64,000 nt of DNA from contig CAAGCW010000030.1 of the NCBI GenBank assembly GCA_900768435.1, positions 1 to 64,000 of the forward strand, read 5' to 3'. Shown in pieces: positions 25,123-33,354 of this stretch. The translations under genes were made by a program, and so were the position numbers. Positions within the stretch are counted from its first letter, which is position 1. Every line of letters starts with the position of its first letter. The stretch comes from an uncultured Collinsella sp. (GTDB lineage: Bacteria; Actinomycetota; Coriobacteriia; Coriobacteriales; Coriobacteriaceae). The notes beneath the pieces were generated by a model. It had not been told where the DNA came from, made no database searches, and saw only the letters and a list, made by a program, of their open reading frames with translations.

Positions 25123-26793
25123 CTACTCTTTATGGCTGCCACCTCCCCGCTTGACCAGGAGCGCGGCCACGATGAGCGCGGCTCCGGCGACCGCTGCGGC
25201 GGCCGCGGCGTACATTGCCATATCGCCAGTCGAGGGCATAAAGCCTCCGGTGGTAATGCTAGGGGGTGTGCCGGTGGGCGTGTTGATGAGCGACGCCTCC
25301 AGGCTGCCCGTCGACCCGTCCGCGCTGTCGGCGCGCAGGGGCGACTCGGCCGTGATGGTGAGTTTGGGCTTGGCGGCGGCCACCTGGTCGACGTCCAGGC
25401 CCTCGGCCTTGACCGTCACGGAGCGCGTGCCCTCGAAGGCGGTGTAGCCCTTGGGCGCCTTGAGCTCGCGGACCTCCAGCTTGCCCGAGTCCACGCCCGA
25501 GACGGTCACGCGGCCGTCCTCGCCCGTGGTGACGGTGGCCTTGCCCTCCGCATCCCACGTGCCGTCGGCCGCCAGCGTGCGGCCGCGGTCGTCGGCGATG
25601 CTCAGGACCGCCCCGGCAAGCGGCTTGTCACCGTCGCTGCCGCGCTTGGTGAGCGCGAGATCCCAGGTGTAGGCGCACGCGTCGTCGCTCGGCGTGCGGG
25701 TGAAGCCGGCGTCGCCGGACTGGTCGGCAAAGGGAGAGCGCGGGTAGCGCAGGTAGACCTCGTTGGGGTTGCCCTTCGCGATGCCGTGGTTGCACGCGCT
25801 GTTGAGCGGCGCGTTGTACACGGCGACCACGCGGGCGCCCGCGGTGAAGGCGTCGGCGCCGCCGAGCGCGGCGATCAGGTCTCCGGTGCGCACGGTGAAG
25901 GTCTTACCGTCGACCGCTACCTTGGTGGCGCACTGGGCCGTGATGTCAGTCCAGCCCTTCGCGGGCTCGGTGCCGGCGCGGCCGTCCTTGCCGGTGGTGA
26001 CGGCGTCGAAGCCGCCGTCCGCGCCCGCCGCCACGTACACGCGCATGCTCGCGGCCACCTTGGAGGGATCGAGCCCCGCGCTCATGGTGTCGACGAACCG
26101 TACCGTGTAGGTGTCGTAGGCCGTGAGGCCCGCCGGGACCGTGGCAGAGAGGCGCCAGTACAGGTCGTCGGCGACCGTGGCGTCGGCGGCCTTCTGCCAG
26201 GCGGCGGCGCCGTCCTCCAGCACGTGCTTGGCGACCTTGGGGGTCGCCGCCTTGGGCTTGACGGTGACGGCGCTGCCGCCCACCAGGGCCATGATCGGCG
26301 CGGTGCCGGCCTCGTCCTGGGAGATGGCTTCGTCGTCGGCGACGATGAGCCAGTAGCCGCAGGGCAGCTCGGCCATCGTGCCCGCGTTAAGGGCCACGGA
26401 CACGGCGCCAGAGCTCTGGAGGGAACGAGCGAGCCGTGCGCTCAGCGCGCTCGTAAGGTGGGAATCGGTGTTGAGCCACTCGGCAGCTTCCTGCGAGGTG
26501 GTCTGGGAGCTGGGCATGCCGGCGCTGTGCAGCACAGGCAGCGCGGCGTCGCGCACGGCGTCGCTTGCCCAGACAAGGTCGGTGGCGATCTTGGCGTCGC
26601 TGTCGTCATCGACGACGTTGGCGCTAAAAATCTGGTAGGCGTCGTAGCTGTGCGCCACGGTGCCTGTCACCATGATGGATCCGGTCGCGCTCGGCGCGGC
26701 CCGCGCGGATGCGGGGAACACAACCGCGCAGGTGCCGATCAAGAGGGCAAGCAGCGCAAACAAGATCGGGAAGGAGCAAACTTTCTTATTCAC
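25123..26793 (-). CDS. LPXTG-like pilin with MPSTG sorting signal
   Basis: 556 residues, paralogue of the next pilin in layout: signal peptide (MNKKVCSFPILFALLALL to ARA-A), two or three isopeptide-type domains, an E-box-like LEVRELKAPKGYTAFEG near residue 460, and a C-terminus FMPSTGD, alanine-rich helix and KRGGG tail. The GTG start at 26793 has GGGAGGT 7 nt upstream and overlaps the adhesin stop by 8 nt. The MPSTG motif departs from LPXTG at the first position. GC content is high compared with its operon partners. Backbone or basal pilin. Confidence 0.88.
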   Translation of the reverse strand: MNKKVCSFPILFALLALLIGTCAVVFPASARAAPSATGSIMVTGTVAHSYDAYQIFSANVVDDDSDAKIATDLVWASDAVRDAALPVLHSAGMPSSQTTSQEAAEWLNTDSHLTSALSARLARSLQSSGAVSVALNAGTMAELPCGYWLIVADDEAISQDEAGTAPIMALVGGSAVTVKPKAATPKVAKHVLEDGAAAWQKAADATVADDLYWRLSATVPAGLTAYDTYTVRFVDTMSAGLDPSKVAASMRVYVAAGADGGFDAVTTGKDGRAGTEPAKGWTDITAQCATKVAVDGKTFTVRTGDLIAALGGADAFTAGARVVAVYNAPLNSACNHGIAKGNPNEVYLRYPRSPFADQSGDAGFTRTPSDDACAYTWDLALTKRGSDGDKPLAGAVLSIADDRGRTLAADGTWDAEGKATVTTGEDGRVTVSGVDSGKLEVRELKAPKGYTAFEGTRSVTVKAEGLDVDQVAAAKPKLTITAESPLRADSADGSTGSLEASLINTPTGTPPSITTGGFMPSTGDMAMYAAAAAAVAGAALIVAALLVKRGGGSHKE

Positions 26794-29700
26794 GACGCTC
26801 ACCTCCCTTCGCGCTCGCCTTGCGACGAGCGTGCATCCAGGCTGCAGCGACGCAAAGCATCGCCGCGCCGGCAAGGTAGGTCAGAGTGACGCCCGACATA
26901 CCAGAAAGGGGCAAAGAGGTGGAGTAGGTGTTGGTGAAGGTGGGGGTAGTGGCGGGAAACTCGTGGTCATCGGTATCGGTGGCTTTCCACGTACCGTCGG
27001 AGCCAACGGTCCCCTTCCTATAGGTCACCTTACAGCCGATGTTCCCATTGGCATCGTCCGTTGCAACAACCGTGAACTTGTAGACCGAATTATCGAACTT
27101 GTAATGCGAGAAAATCGAGCTATCGTCCTTCTCGCACATATAGTACGTGAAGGTCTTGGAAGCGCCACGGCCCGGAACATCAGTATCATTCTTCTTCAAG
27201 CTGTCAAGCGTGTAAGTAATCGTGGGGAAGTCCTTGGTCTGAGGATTGCGGCCACCGGCAGTGGTCGAGACGGTCTTGACGCTGTCGCCCGTAAAGTTCT
27301 CGTTATCCGCAAACTCGAGCGTAAACTCCTTCATCTCGCCACCCTCAACGACCTTAGTCGCCTTAGGAGTCCAGGAGCCGGTAGGGGTGTACGGAGTGTA
27401 CTTGTTGGTGAAGGTCTCTTTCCCATTGGAGTCAGCGACCAAATAATAGCCGTCAGAATTTGCCTGCACAGGATGCGGAGCGCTAGTTGAATCACCGGAG
27501 TGTTTGGTTACAGTCATTCCATTAATCGTGTAGTTATGAACTATGAGATCTTTAGTCGAGTTCGGATCTTCCTGCGTCGGAACAGACATGAGCACAGTCG
27601 TGTGGTCCTTGACCTCCACCACAATCTCGTACACGGCAGAGTCGTACGTGATGTTGTGATCATCACCAGCATCTTCAACCAAGTAGTATGTAATCTTGTC
27701 GGCCGTGCCACTCGTTGCGAATTGTTCACCAAGGTCAAACGTAATGTTGCCGCTTGCATCATTTTTTGCAGTTCCAACCTTGGTGCAAACGTCATGATTG
27801 AATACCCCGTTAGCGAAAGGATTATCCGAACCTTTGCGATACACCGTAAAGGAGAACTCCCCATCTTCGAGGCCGCGGCATTCCAGCTTCTTGGTCGCCT
27901 TGAGCTTAAGGCTCGGATAGACGTACGTATCCGCAGGCTTGCCCAGATACAGGTCTCCGTTCGACATGATGCCGCCGCCATGGTTCCAGGAATAATTGCC
28001 CGTGATGAAGGTTGTCGCAAATTTTTGCGCATTGATCGCGGCTTCGTCTTGAGCATTAACACCCGAGCTCAGGCCGATGCTGTTATATACCTGCACGCCA
28101 CCGTTAGCGGGGATAGTAATGGCTTGCGCAAGCTCTTTACTTCCCGAATACTTGGCGTCACCGCCGCCGAGCATTTTGCCAATCACCGCCGCGATCGGGG
28201 TCGTATGGCCCTCCGCCGCAAGGAAGAAATCAGCATGGCCGTTGTTGCGAAACTTATCGGAATTGTACGCGTCGATGTCTTGATTCTTGCCGTGACCGCC
28301 ACCAGATAGATGGGGTACACCATTATTGCCCGTATTACCAGCTGAATCGTACTGATCATCATAACGCATGCTCGCGTCAGCGGCTTTATTGTCAAAAATC
28401 GCTGTGCCGTCGGTATTCGTCACCAAGGTCTTGCCCGTCGGGCAAACCGCAACGCCGCCGCCGTAGCCACCGGCCTCATTACTGCTTATATAGGAGTTAT
28501 AGACAAACAGCCTACCCGCATTAGATGCGGTCTCATTATCGCCCTGAACGAAGATGCCGCCTCCGCCCCAGTCAAAGCGAGACATGCACTTGTTGTTGGT
28601 GATATAGACCTTACTGTCAGAAGTCCCGTTTATCATCGCGTCAACCATCTGGCCCACGCGAATGCCGGCACCCTCAGAGCGAAAACTCACGTTAGAGGCA
28701 ATAGTTCCCCCCTTAATGTTGAGCCATGCCATTGTCTCGCGAGAACTCGCCCCGCGCCGATCGACATCGGTGACATAGACACCGCCACCTGCTTCCTCAG
28801 AATAGTTGCCCGTGATCTGACCGCCAGAAATGGTGACATGAGTACCGTATTTAGCGGCAAGTCCAGCACCGCCATGATCTCCATTACCCTCTTTGCCACA
28901 GAAATTGGCATATTTATTGTTAGTGATGTAGCCACCGGAAACAGTGACGCTGCCGCCTTCGGCCATGATGCCGCCGCCGAAACCAACACCAGAAGGAAGT
29001 GTGCTGTTGCCGGAGATTACGCCATTAGTTATGGTGACCGTGGAATTGTTGGCATACACGCCGCCGCCACTAGGAGCGCTGTTGCCGGCAATTACGCCGC
29101 CGGAAACACTAAGGGTCGCATTATTTTTTATTTCAATTCCGCCGCCCGCACCCGAGCCAGAAGCGCCGCACACATAGCCGCCGCTCACTGAAACGGCAGA
29201 GCTGTTCTCAGCATAGATCAAGCTGCTAACTTGACAGCTTTTTTGTTGGGTGACCACGCCGCTCTCAAGGTTGAATGTGCCGCCCTTGCCGTTGTTGTTA
29301 TACAGATTGATGAGCCTAAGATTTGCGTTGCCGTTGCACGCCACGATGGCGCCTTTAATATCAACGTCATGTTTGACAAGCTTCTCGGTTGTCCCTGTAC
29401 CACTCGGGGTCGATTCGGTCACGTAGTAGATAAGCTTAGACGGAATGCCATCGTTACCGTAAATTAACTCAGCTTTCTTGCCATAATTGGCGGGATTCAG
29501 GCTCTGCCCCTGATCAGTTAACTGCTGACCCTCGCTGACCGTCTCATTCGCCTGTGCGGAATCCTTAATTGTAAGTGTTGCGCCGTTAGCAATATCAAAT
29601 AACGGCTTGTCGGTGTTCAAGCACCTAATCTTATGACCGTTTAGGTCAAGAGTGATATTGATAAGGTTATTGTCAGTTTGTTCAAGCCTAATCTCACCGG

Positions 29701-30199
29701 TGTATTCAATATCGTTAACAAGCTTAAAAGTAGCGGAGCCGGTTGCATCGCGAAGTTTCTTGTCAAGAAGCTTCGCGCTGAGTTCATCTCCACTGCTGAT
29801 TTCATAAGTCGATTTATTTTCTGCAGCAAGTGCGATTGCGCCCTCGCCGTTAGCACTATCATCCGCAGACTGAGCATCACCCTCGGCCTCCGTGTCGTCG
29901 GACGGCTGGCCCTCGGTGACGGCGTCTTCGCTCGCGCCATTCTCAGCATCGTCGCTATTCTGGTTCTCGGCATCCCCGTTAGCACTGTTGTCTACGCCAG
30001 TAGACTCACTTGAGGAACCCCCCCCCATCACAGTTTCCTCGGCAGAAACCGTCTGGGCGTCATTGGCAATGGCCTGCGAAATCGGAGGCATGACGAGCGA
30101 CAACACCAGGCTCAAAACGGAAGCTCCGCACAAAACACCCGCTAGTACGCGATGTGTCGCCTTATTACTCTGCTTGGTTTTTCCTGAATTTGCTTTCAT
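26786..30199 (-). CDS. large LPXTG surface adhesin with beta-helix and pilin-type domains
   Basis: 1137 residues. Signal region (about 1-45), an acidic low-complexity stretch rich in Ser, Glu, Asp and Ala (about 55-120), then some 500 residues of short repeats such as GGxIxGNSxxxGGGVYxxNSxVTI typical of right-handed beta-helices, then two Spy0128/FctA-type domains (each with FSFTVY or FTLEFA and YYLVED or YYMCEK) and a sorting signal LPLSG with helix and ARRKASAKGGERRE. The ATG at 30199 has GGGGAGGAG upstream. First gene of the operon and probable tip adhesin. Lower GC than the surrounding genome. Confidence 0.9.
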   Translation of the reverse strand: MKANSGKTKQSNKATHRVLAGVLCGASVLSLVLSLVMPPISQAIANDAQTVSAEETVMGGGSSSESTGVDNSANGDAENQNSDDAENGASEDAVTEGQPSDDTEAEGDAQSADDSANGEGAIALAAENKSTYEISSGDELSAKLLDKKLRDATGSATFKLVNDIEYTGEIRLEQTDNNLINITLDLNGHKIRCLNTDKPLFDIANGATLTIKDSAQANETVSEGQQLTDQGQSLNPANYGKKAELIYGNDGIPSKLIYYVTESTPSGTGTTEKLVKHDVDIKGAIVACNGNANLRLINLYNNNGKGGTFNLESGVVTQQKSCQVSSLIYAENSSAVSVSGGYVCGASGSGAGGGIEIKNNATLSVSGGVIAGNSAPSGGGVYANNSTVTITNGVISGNSTLPSGVGFGGGIMAEGGSVTVSGGYITNNKYANFCGKEGNGDHGGAGLAAKYGTHVTISGGQITGNYSEEAGGGVYVTDVDRRGASSRETMAWLNIKGGTIASNVSFRSEGAGIRVGQMVDAMINGTSDSKVYITNNKCMSRFDWGGGGIFVQGDNETASNAGRLFVYNSYISSNEAGGYGGGVAVCPTGKTLVTNTDGTAIFDNKAADASMRYDDQYDSAGNTGNNGVPHLSGGGHGKNQDIDAYNSDKFRNNGHADFFLAAEGHTTPIAAVIGKMLGGGDAKYSGSKELAQAITIPANGGVQVYNSIGLSSGVNAQDEAAINAQKFATTFITGNYSWNHGGGIMSNGDLYLGKPADTYVYPSLKLKATKKLECRGLEDGEFSFTVYRKGSDNPFANGVFNHDVCTKVGTAKNDASGNITFDLGEQFATSGTADKITYYLVEDAGDDHNITYDSAVYEIVVEVKDHTTVLMSVPTQEDPNSTKDLIVHNYTINGMTVTKHSGDSTSAPHPVQANSDGYYLVADSNGKETFTNKYTPYTPTGSWTPKATKVVEGGEMKEFTLEFADNENFTGDSVKTVSTTAGGRNPQTKDFPTITYTLDSLKKNDTDVPGRGASKTFTYYMCEKDDSSIFSHYKFDNSVYKFTVVATDDANGNIGCKVTYRKGTVGSDGTWKATDTDDHEFPATTPTFTNTYSTSLPLSGMSGVTLTYLAGAAMLCVAAAWMHARRKASAKGGERRE

Positions 30200-30250
30200 C
30201 GATGTCTCCTCCCCAAGAGACCGCGATCTTGCTCTTTCACCATCAAACTT

Positions 30251-30311
30251 GAGTGCGCAACCTGTAATTGTGCGCACTCGATATGCATACTATCACTCTT
30301 TGTTTAAACAA
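30251..30311 (-). promoter_or_regulatory. pilus operon promoter region with operator-like palindrome and 5-prime hairpin
   Basis: Minus strand: palindrome TTGTTTAAACAA (30300-30311), -10 TAGTAT (30292-30287) with a poor -35 at 17-nt spacing, and just downstream inverted arms GAGTGCGCA / TGCGCACTC (30251-30259, 30271-30279) that would form a hairpin at the very start of the mRNA. The ATG is at 30199. Confidence 0.5.
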
Positions 30312-30650
30312 CGAAAAGCCAAATTGCTTCATTTTTGGTGTATACCGTCTTTAATTCTTGACAATTGTTCAAACTATGCATTGTTTTCGAGTATTTAGTT
30401 TTAGAAAACCGCAGGTAGATTTAGTAGCAAATCGGAATAAATGACACTTTGCTATTATTTGTACAGCATTTTGTTTTAACCCGTCCGTTCTGTGAACGGT
30501 CGAAATAGCACCGTGAGTGGCAGCGCGTCTACCTGTAAATCTAGCTTATCGACTAGTTATTCAATTACTGTACAACCAACGTGCTTATAAATATGTTCAT
30601 ACATCGACATTTGAATGACATCGCTTGTTACCGGCAGCGATTCACCTCGA
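30312..30650. other. AT-rich gap without a visible gene
   Basis: About 340 bp, clearly more AT-rich than the flanks. A TTGACAATTGTTCAA block sits at 30359-30373 and a short inverted repeat CCGTTC/GAACGG near 30485-30500. No open frame with a ribosome site was found. Confidence 0.5.
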
Positions 30651-30651
30651 C

Positions 30652-30688
30652 ACAAAAAGCGTCCCAACAATCGACTGTTGGGACGCTT
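30652..30688 (-). terminator. terminator of the HAD phosphatase gene
   Basis: Perfect 13-bp stem AAGCGTCCCAACA / TGTTGGGACGCTT, 6-nt loop, followed on the minus strand by TTTTTGTG. Confidence 0.85.
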
Positions 30689-30695
30689 GGACGCA

Positions 30696-30728
30696 CCACC
30701 ACAAAGGTGCCTGTCCCCTTTGTGGTGG
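30696..30728. repeat. 33-bp palindrome, family I
   Basis: CCACCACAAAGGTGCC, TG, TCCCCTTTGTGGTGG pattern, 13 nt past the HAD gene stop. Confidence 0.9.
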
Positions 30729-30741
30729 TTCATTCTCGGTG

Positions 30742-31563
30742 CTACAGCAGGTGCTCCTGAATAAAGATCGCGATGCCGTCCTCGTCGTTGCTCGCGGTTA
30801 CAAAGTCCGCGGCGGCACGGGTGGCGTCGCTGCCGTTTGCCATAGCCACGCCCACGCCGGCGTCGGCCACCATGCAGGTGTCGTTATCGGCATCGCCAAA
30901 CACGCAGATATTCGTAAGCTCCATGTCGTTGAGCTCCGCCACGCGCACAAGGCCGCGCGTCTTGGATACGCGTGGATCCATGAACTCGTAGAGTCGCTGC
31001 GTGGTTTGCAGGGCAGCCGCCTTAACAGTGTCGTCGGTGAGCGTCGATGCGCGCTCGATCACCTGCGGCATTGCCTCGGGCGCCATGGTGAACATCACCT
31101 TGGGCTGCGGCTCGCGCAGGAACTCGGCAAAGTCGACCACCTGATAGGGCACGCCGTCGACACGCGACAGGTGTTCGACGCACGCATTGCTCTCGGGCAC
31201 ATAGAGCATGCCGTTCCGGGGGCAGACGGGCGTTGCCGGCAGGCCCGCCATGTGCTCGCAGATGCGCGCGATGGTCTCACCCGGCAGCGGGTAACTCAGC
31301 TCGTTGACGCCGTGCGCACGGTCGATGACCTCGGCGCCGCCACAGCCCACCAGCACGTCTACCAGGCCATCGATTCCCCACTGCCCAAACATGGCCTCGG
31401 TCGCCTGGGCGTCGCGCCCGGTGCACAGGCCAAACAGCACGCCGCGCTCGCGCAGGGCGCGGATGGCCGACACGGTGCGCGGGGACACCGTGTGCCCGCT
31501 CGTGAGCAGCGTGCCGTCGATATCGCAGAGTACGGCTTTGATGTGGCTGAAGGTGGCGTCCAT
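30742..31563 (-). CDS. HAD hydrolase, Cof/YidA type
   Basis: 273-residue cytoplasmic sugar-phosphate phosphatase of HAD class IIB. Nucleophile motif DIDGTLL at residues 12-18, second motif CTGRDAQ, Lys in motif III (VSKTRGLVRV) and motif IV GDADNDTCMVADAGVGVAMANG. Start MDATFSHIKAVLCDIDGT at 31563 has GAAAGG upstream; the longer open frame reads through repeats and is rejected. Substrate unknown. Confidence 0.9.
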   Translation of the reverse strand: MDATFSHIKAVLCDIDGTLLTSGHTVSPRTVSAIRALRERGVLFGLCTGRDAQATEAMFGQWGIDGLVDVLVGCGGAEVIDRAHGVNELSYPLPGETIARICEHMAGLPATPVCPRNGMLYVPESNACVEHLSRVDGVPYQVVDFAEFLREPQPKVMFTMAPEAMPQVIERASTLTDDTVKAAALQTTQRLYEFMDPRVSKTRGLVRVAELNDMELTNICVFGDADNDTCMVADAGVGVAMANGSDATRAAADFVTASNDEDGIAIFIQEHLL

Positions 31564-31657
31564 GGGGGCCTTTCTGGGTAGCGCGGCGGTGCTTGATGCA
31601 TTCGTAAGCGGCGTACATGGTATACCAAGGCTCGCGTGCGACCTGCCAAAGCAAAAA

Positions 31658-31690
31658 CCACCACAAAGGTGCCTGGCCCCTTTGTGGTGG
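31658..31690. repeat. 33-bp palindrome, family I
   Basis: Preceded by CTGCCAAAGCAAAAA, an extension shared with the copy at 33241. It is 22 bp from a family II palindrome. Confidence 0.9.
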
Positions 31691-31711
31691 TCGCGGCGTC
31701 TACGGGCCAAA

Positions 31712-31770
31712 GCATCACAACATTCGACGTTTTTCGGCAAAATCGCGATTTTCATCGAACGTTGTGATGG
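31712..31770. repeat. 59-bp palindrome, family II
   Basis: CATCACAACATTCGACG on the left and TCGAACGTTGTGATGG on the right, centre GGCAAAATCGCGATTTTC. Same orientation as 18947-19005. It ends 16 nt from the MFS gene stop. Confidence 0.9.
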
Positions 31771-31785
31771 TTTGGGACCTGTTTC

Positions 31786-33066
31786 TTACCGCTTTCCGGC
31801 ACGTTCCAAATGCCGGCGTCCAAACAGCAGCAGCGCCGCGGGAACCGCCGTCACGACCATGCCTGCTCCGATGAGCGTCTGCTGCACGCCAAATGTTGCC
31901 GCCAGCCACGGGGCAATCGCCAGAGGGGCCACGCCGGCGAACATATTGCCAAAGCCCATGACCGAGTTCACGCGGCCGAGTTGCTCGAGCGGTGCCGTCG
32001 TTTGCACGATGGTGTTGTGGAGCGGGTTGACGACACCCCAAGCTATGCCCAGGGCGATCTGGCCGACGAGGGCCACGCCCACGTACGGCGTCCCCACATA
32101 GAGCAGGCTTCCCAAGCCCACGGACATAAGTGCCACGAGCAGCGTTTTAAGGTTGACCAGGTGCGGCGGCAAGCGGAGCGCGAGCACGGCACCCAGCACC
32201 GCGCCGACACCGCAGGCAGACGAGAGCCAGCCCATCCACTCAACGCCGACGTGCAGGACATCGCGGTAGAAGAACGACTCCAGCGGATCGAAGGCTCCGT
32301 AGCCAAAGTTCGAAAGAAAAATGATGCAGAACAGCAGGGCGAGGACGCTGTTGGTGAAGACTGTCTTGATGCTGGCTGCGAAGGTGGCGCGGGCGGACGT
32401 GCTGGGGTTGGAGCTTTGTCCCGCACGCTCCCCTTCCTCTGCCGAATCGGCATCCGCATGCCCGGCGACATGGCTGGTCTGCGGCCTAAAGCCCCAACCG
32501 ACAACGAACGCCAGCACGGTAAAGAGCATCATGAGCACGAACACCGCGCGCGACGATGCAGCCGCCGCGACAAAGCCGCCCAGCGTGGGGCCAACGATGA
32601 TACTCACGTTTGAAAACATGGCGATGGCGGAGTTGATGTCTTTGAGCTCGACGGGGTCGTTGGTGAGGTAGGCCGGATAGGACGTGGCAATGGGCTGAGC
32701 GAATCCCATCGTAAAGCCTAGGAACACCGCGCCGAGCAGGACGACGCCAGTCGCGCTACCAAAGGCGATGATTGCCGTGCCAGTTGCGAGAGCGCCGACG
32801 ATGCTCAGCAAGAAATGGCGGCGCGGACCCCATGCGTCGAGCGCAGCACCGCCCGCAAAGGATCCCAAGATCACGAAAACGTTCATGAACAGGACCGCCA
32901 GCGATGTCGCGACGACCGAGGCGTCATCCGCATAGGTGAGCGTTCCGATGACGCCGATAAAATAACTAGTCTGAAAGCCGGTGTAAATGAGAAAGCGCAT
33001 CGCCACCAGGCGTTTAGCCTGCGCGGACAGCGAAGGTTGAGGTTTTGAGAGAAGAGATGCGAGCAT
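31786..33066 (-). CDS. MFS transporter
   Basis: 426 residues with 12 predicted membrane helices and a hydrophilic central loop rich in Ser, Glu and Ala (about 205-225). The segment FLGFTMGFAQPIATSYPAYLTNDPVELKDINSAIAMFSNVSIIVGPTLGG resembles EntS/macrolide-type drug exporters of the major facilitator superfamily. The start MLASLLSK at 33066 has AAGGAG 5-6 nt upstream. Substrate unknown. Stand-alone gene between palindromes. Confidence 0.87.
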   Translation of the reverse strand: MLASLLSKPQPSLSAQAKRLVAMRFLIYTGFQTSYFIGVIGTLTYADDASVVATSLAVLFMNVFVILGSFAGGAALDAWGPRRHFLLSIVGALATGTAIIAFGSATGVVLLGAVFLGFTMGFAQPIATSYPAYLTNDPVELKDINSAIAMFSNVSIIVGPTLGGFVAAAASSRAVFVLMMLFTVLAFVVGWGFRPQTSHVAGHADADSAEEGERAGQSSNPSTSARATFAASIKTVFTNSVLALLFCIIFLSNFGYGAFDPLESFFYRDVLHVGVEWMGWLSSACGVGAVLGAVLALRLPPHLVNLKTLLVALMSVGLGSLLYVGTPYVGVALVGQIALGIAWGVVNPLHNTIVQTTAPLEQLGRVNSVMGFGNMFAGVAPLAIAPWLAATFGVQQTLIGAGMVVTAVPAALLLFGRRHLERAGKR

Positions 33067-33240
33067 GGAGACTCCTTGTTTCATACGAATACGGGCGGTG
33101 GGTATTCGCCACCGTCTGTCAAATCAATCAATCCGCATGAAACATTAAGGACACATCAAGCCCCTTTTCTCCGTTTTTCGCCCGTCATGAACTACTCGGT
33201 AGATTGTAAGGCATGTCCCAACCATCTGCCAAAGCAAAAA

Positions 33241-33273
33241 CCACCACAAAGGTGCCTGGCCCCTTTGTGGTGG
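33241..33273. repeat. 33-bp palindrome, family I
   Basis: Same CTGCCAAAGCAAAAA extension on its left as the copy at 31658-31690, which points to a recent common origin of a unit at least 48 bp long. Confidence 0.9.
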
Positions 33274-33354
33274 AAATGACGTTTGCCCAGATAAAACCTG
33301 CCAAAATAAACCTGTCCCTATTTGGCATGTTATGGCAGCGCAGCGAGCCGGCCC

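Noticed and set aside
26660..27490. Plus-strand frame of 276 codons within the adhesin region
   Set aside because: Antisense to two LPXTG proteins, no ribosome site.
30742..31755. Longer start for the HAD phosphatase
   Set aside because: The extension is translated palindrome sequence (families I and II). The ATG at 31563 has a ribosome site and puts the DIDGTL motif at the usual place.
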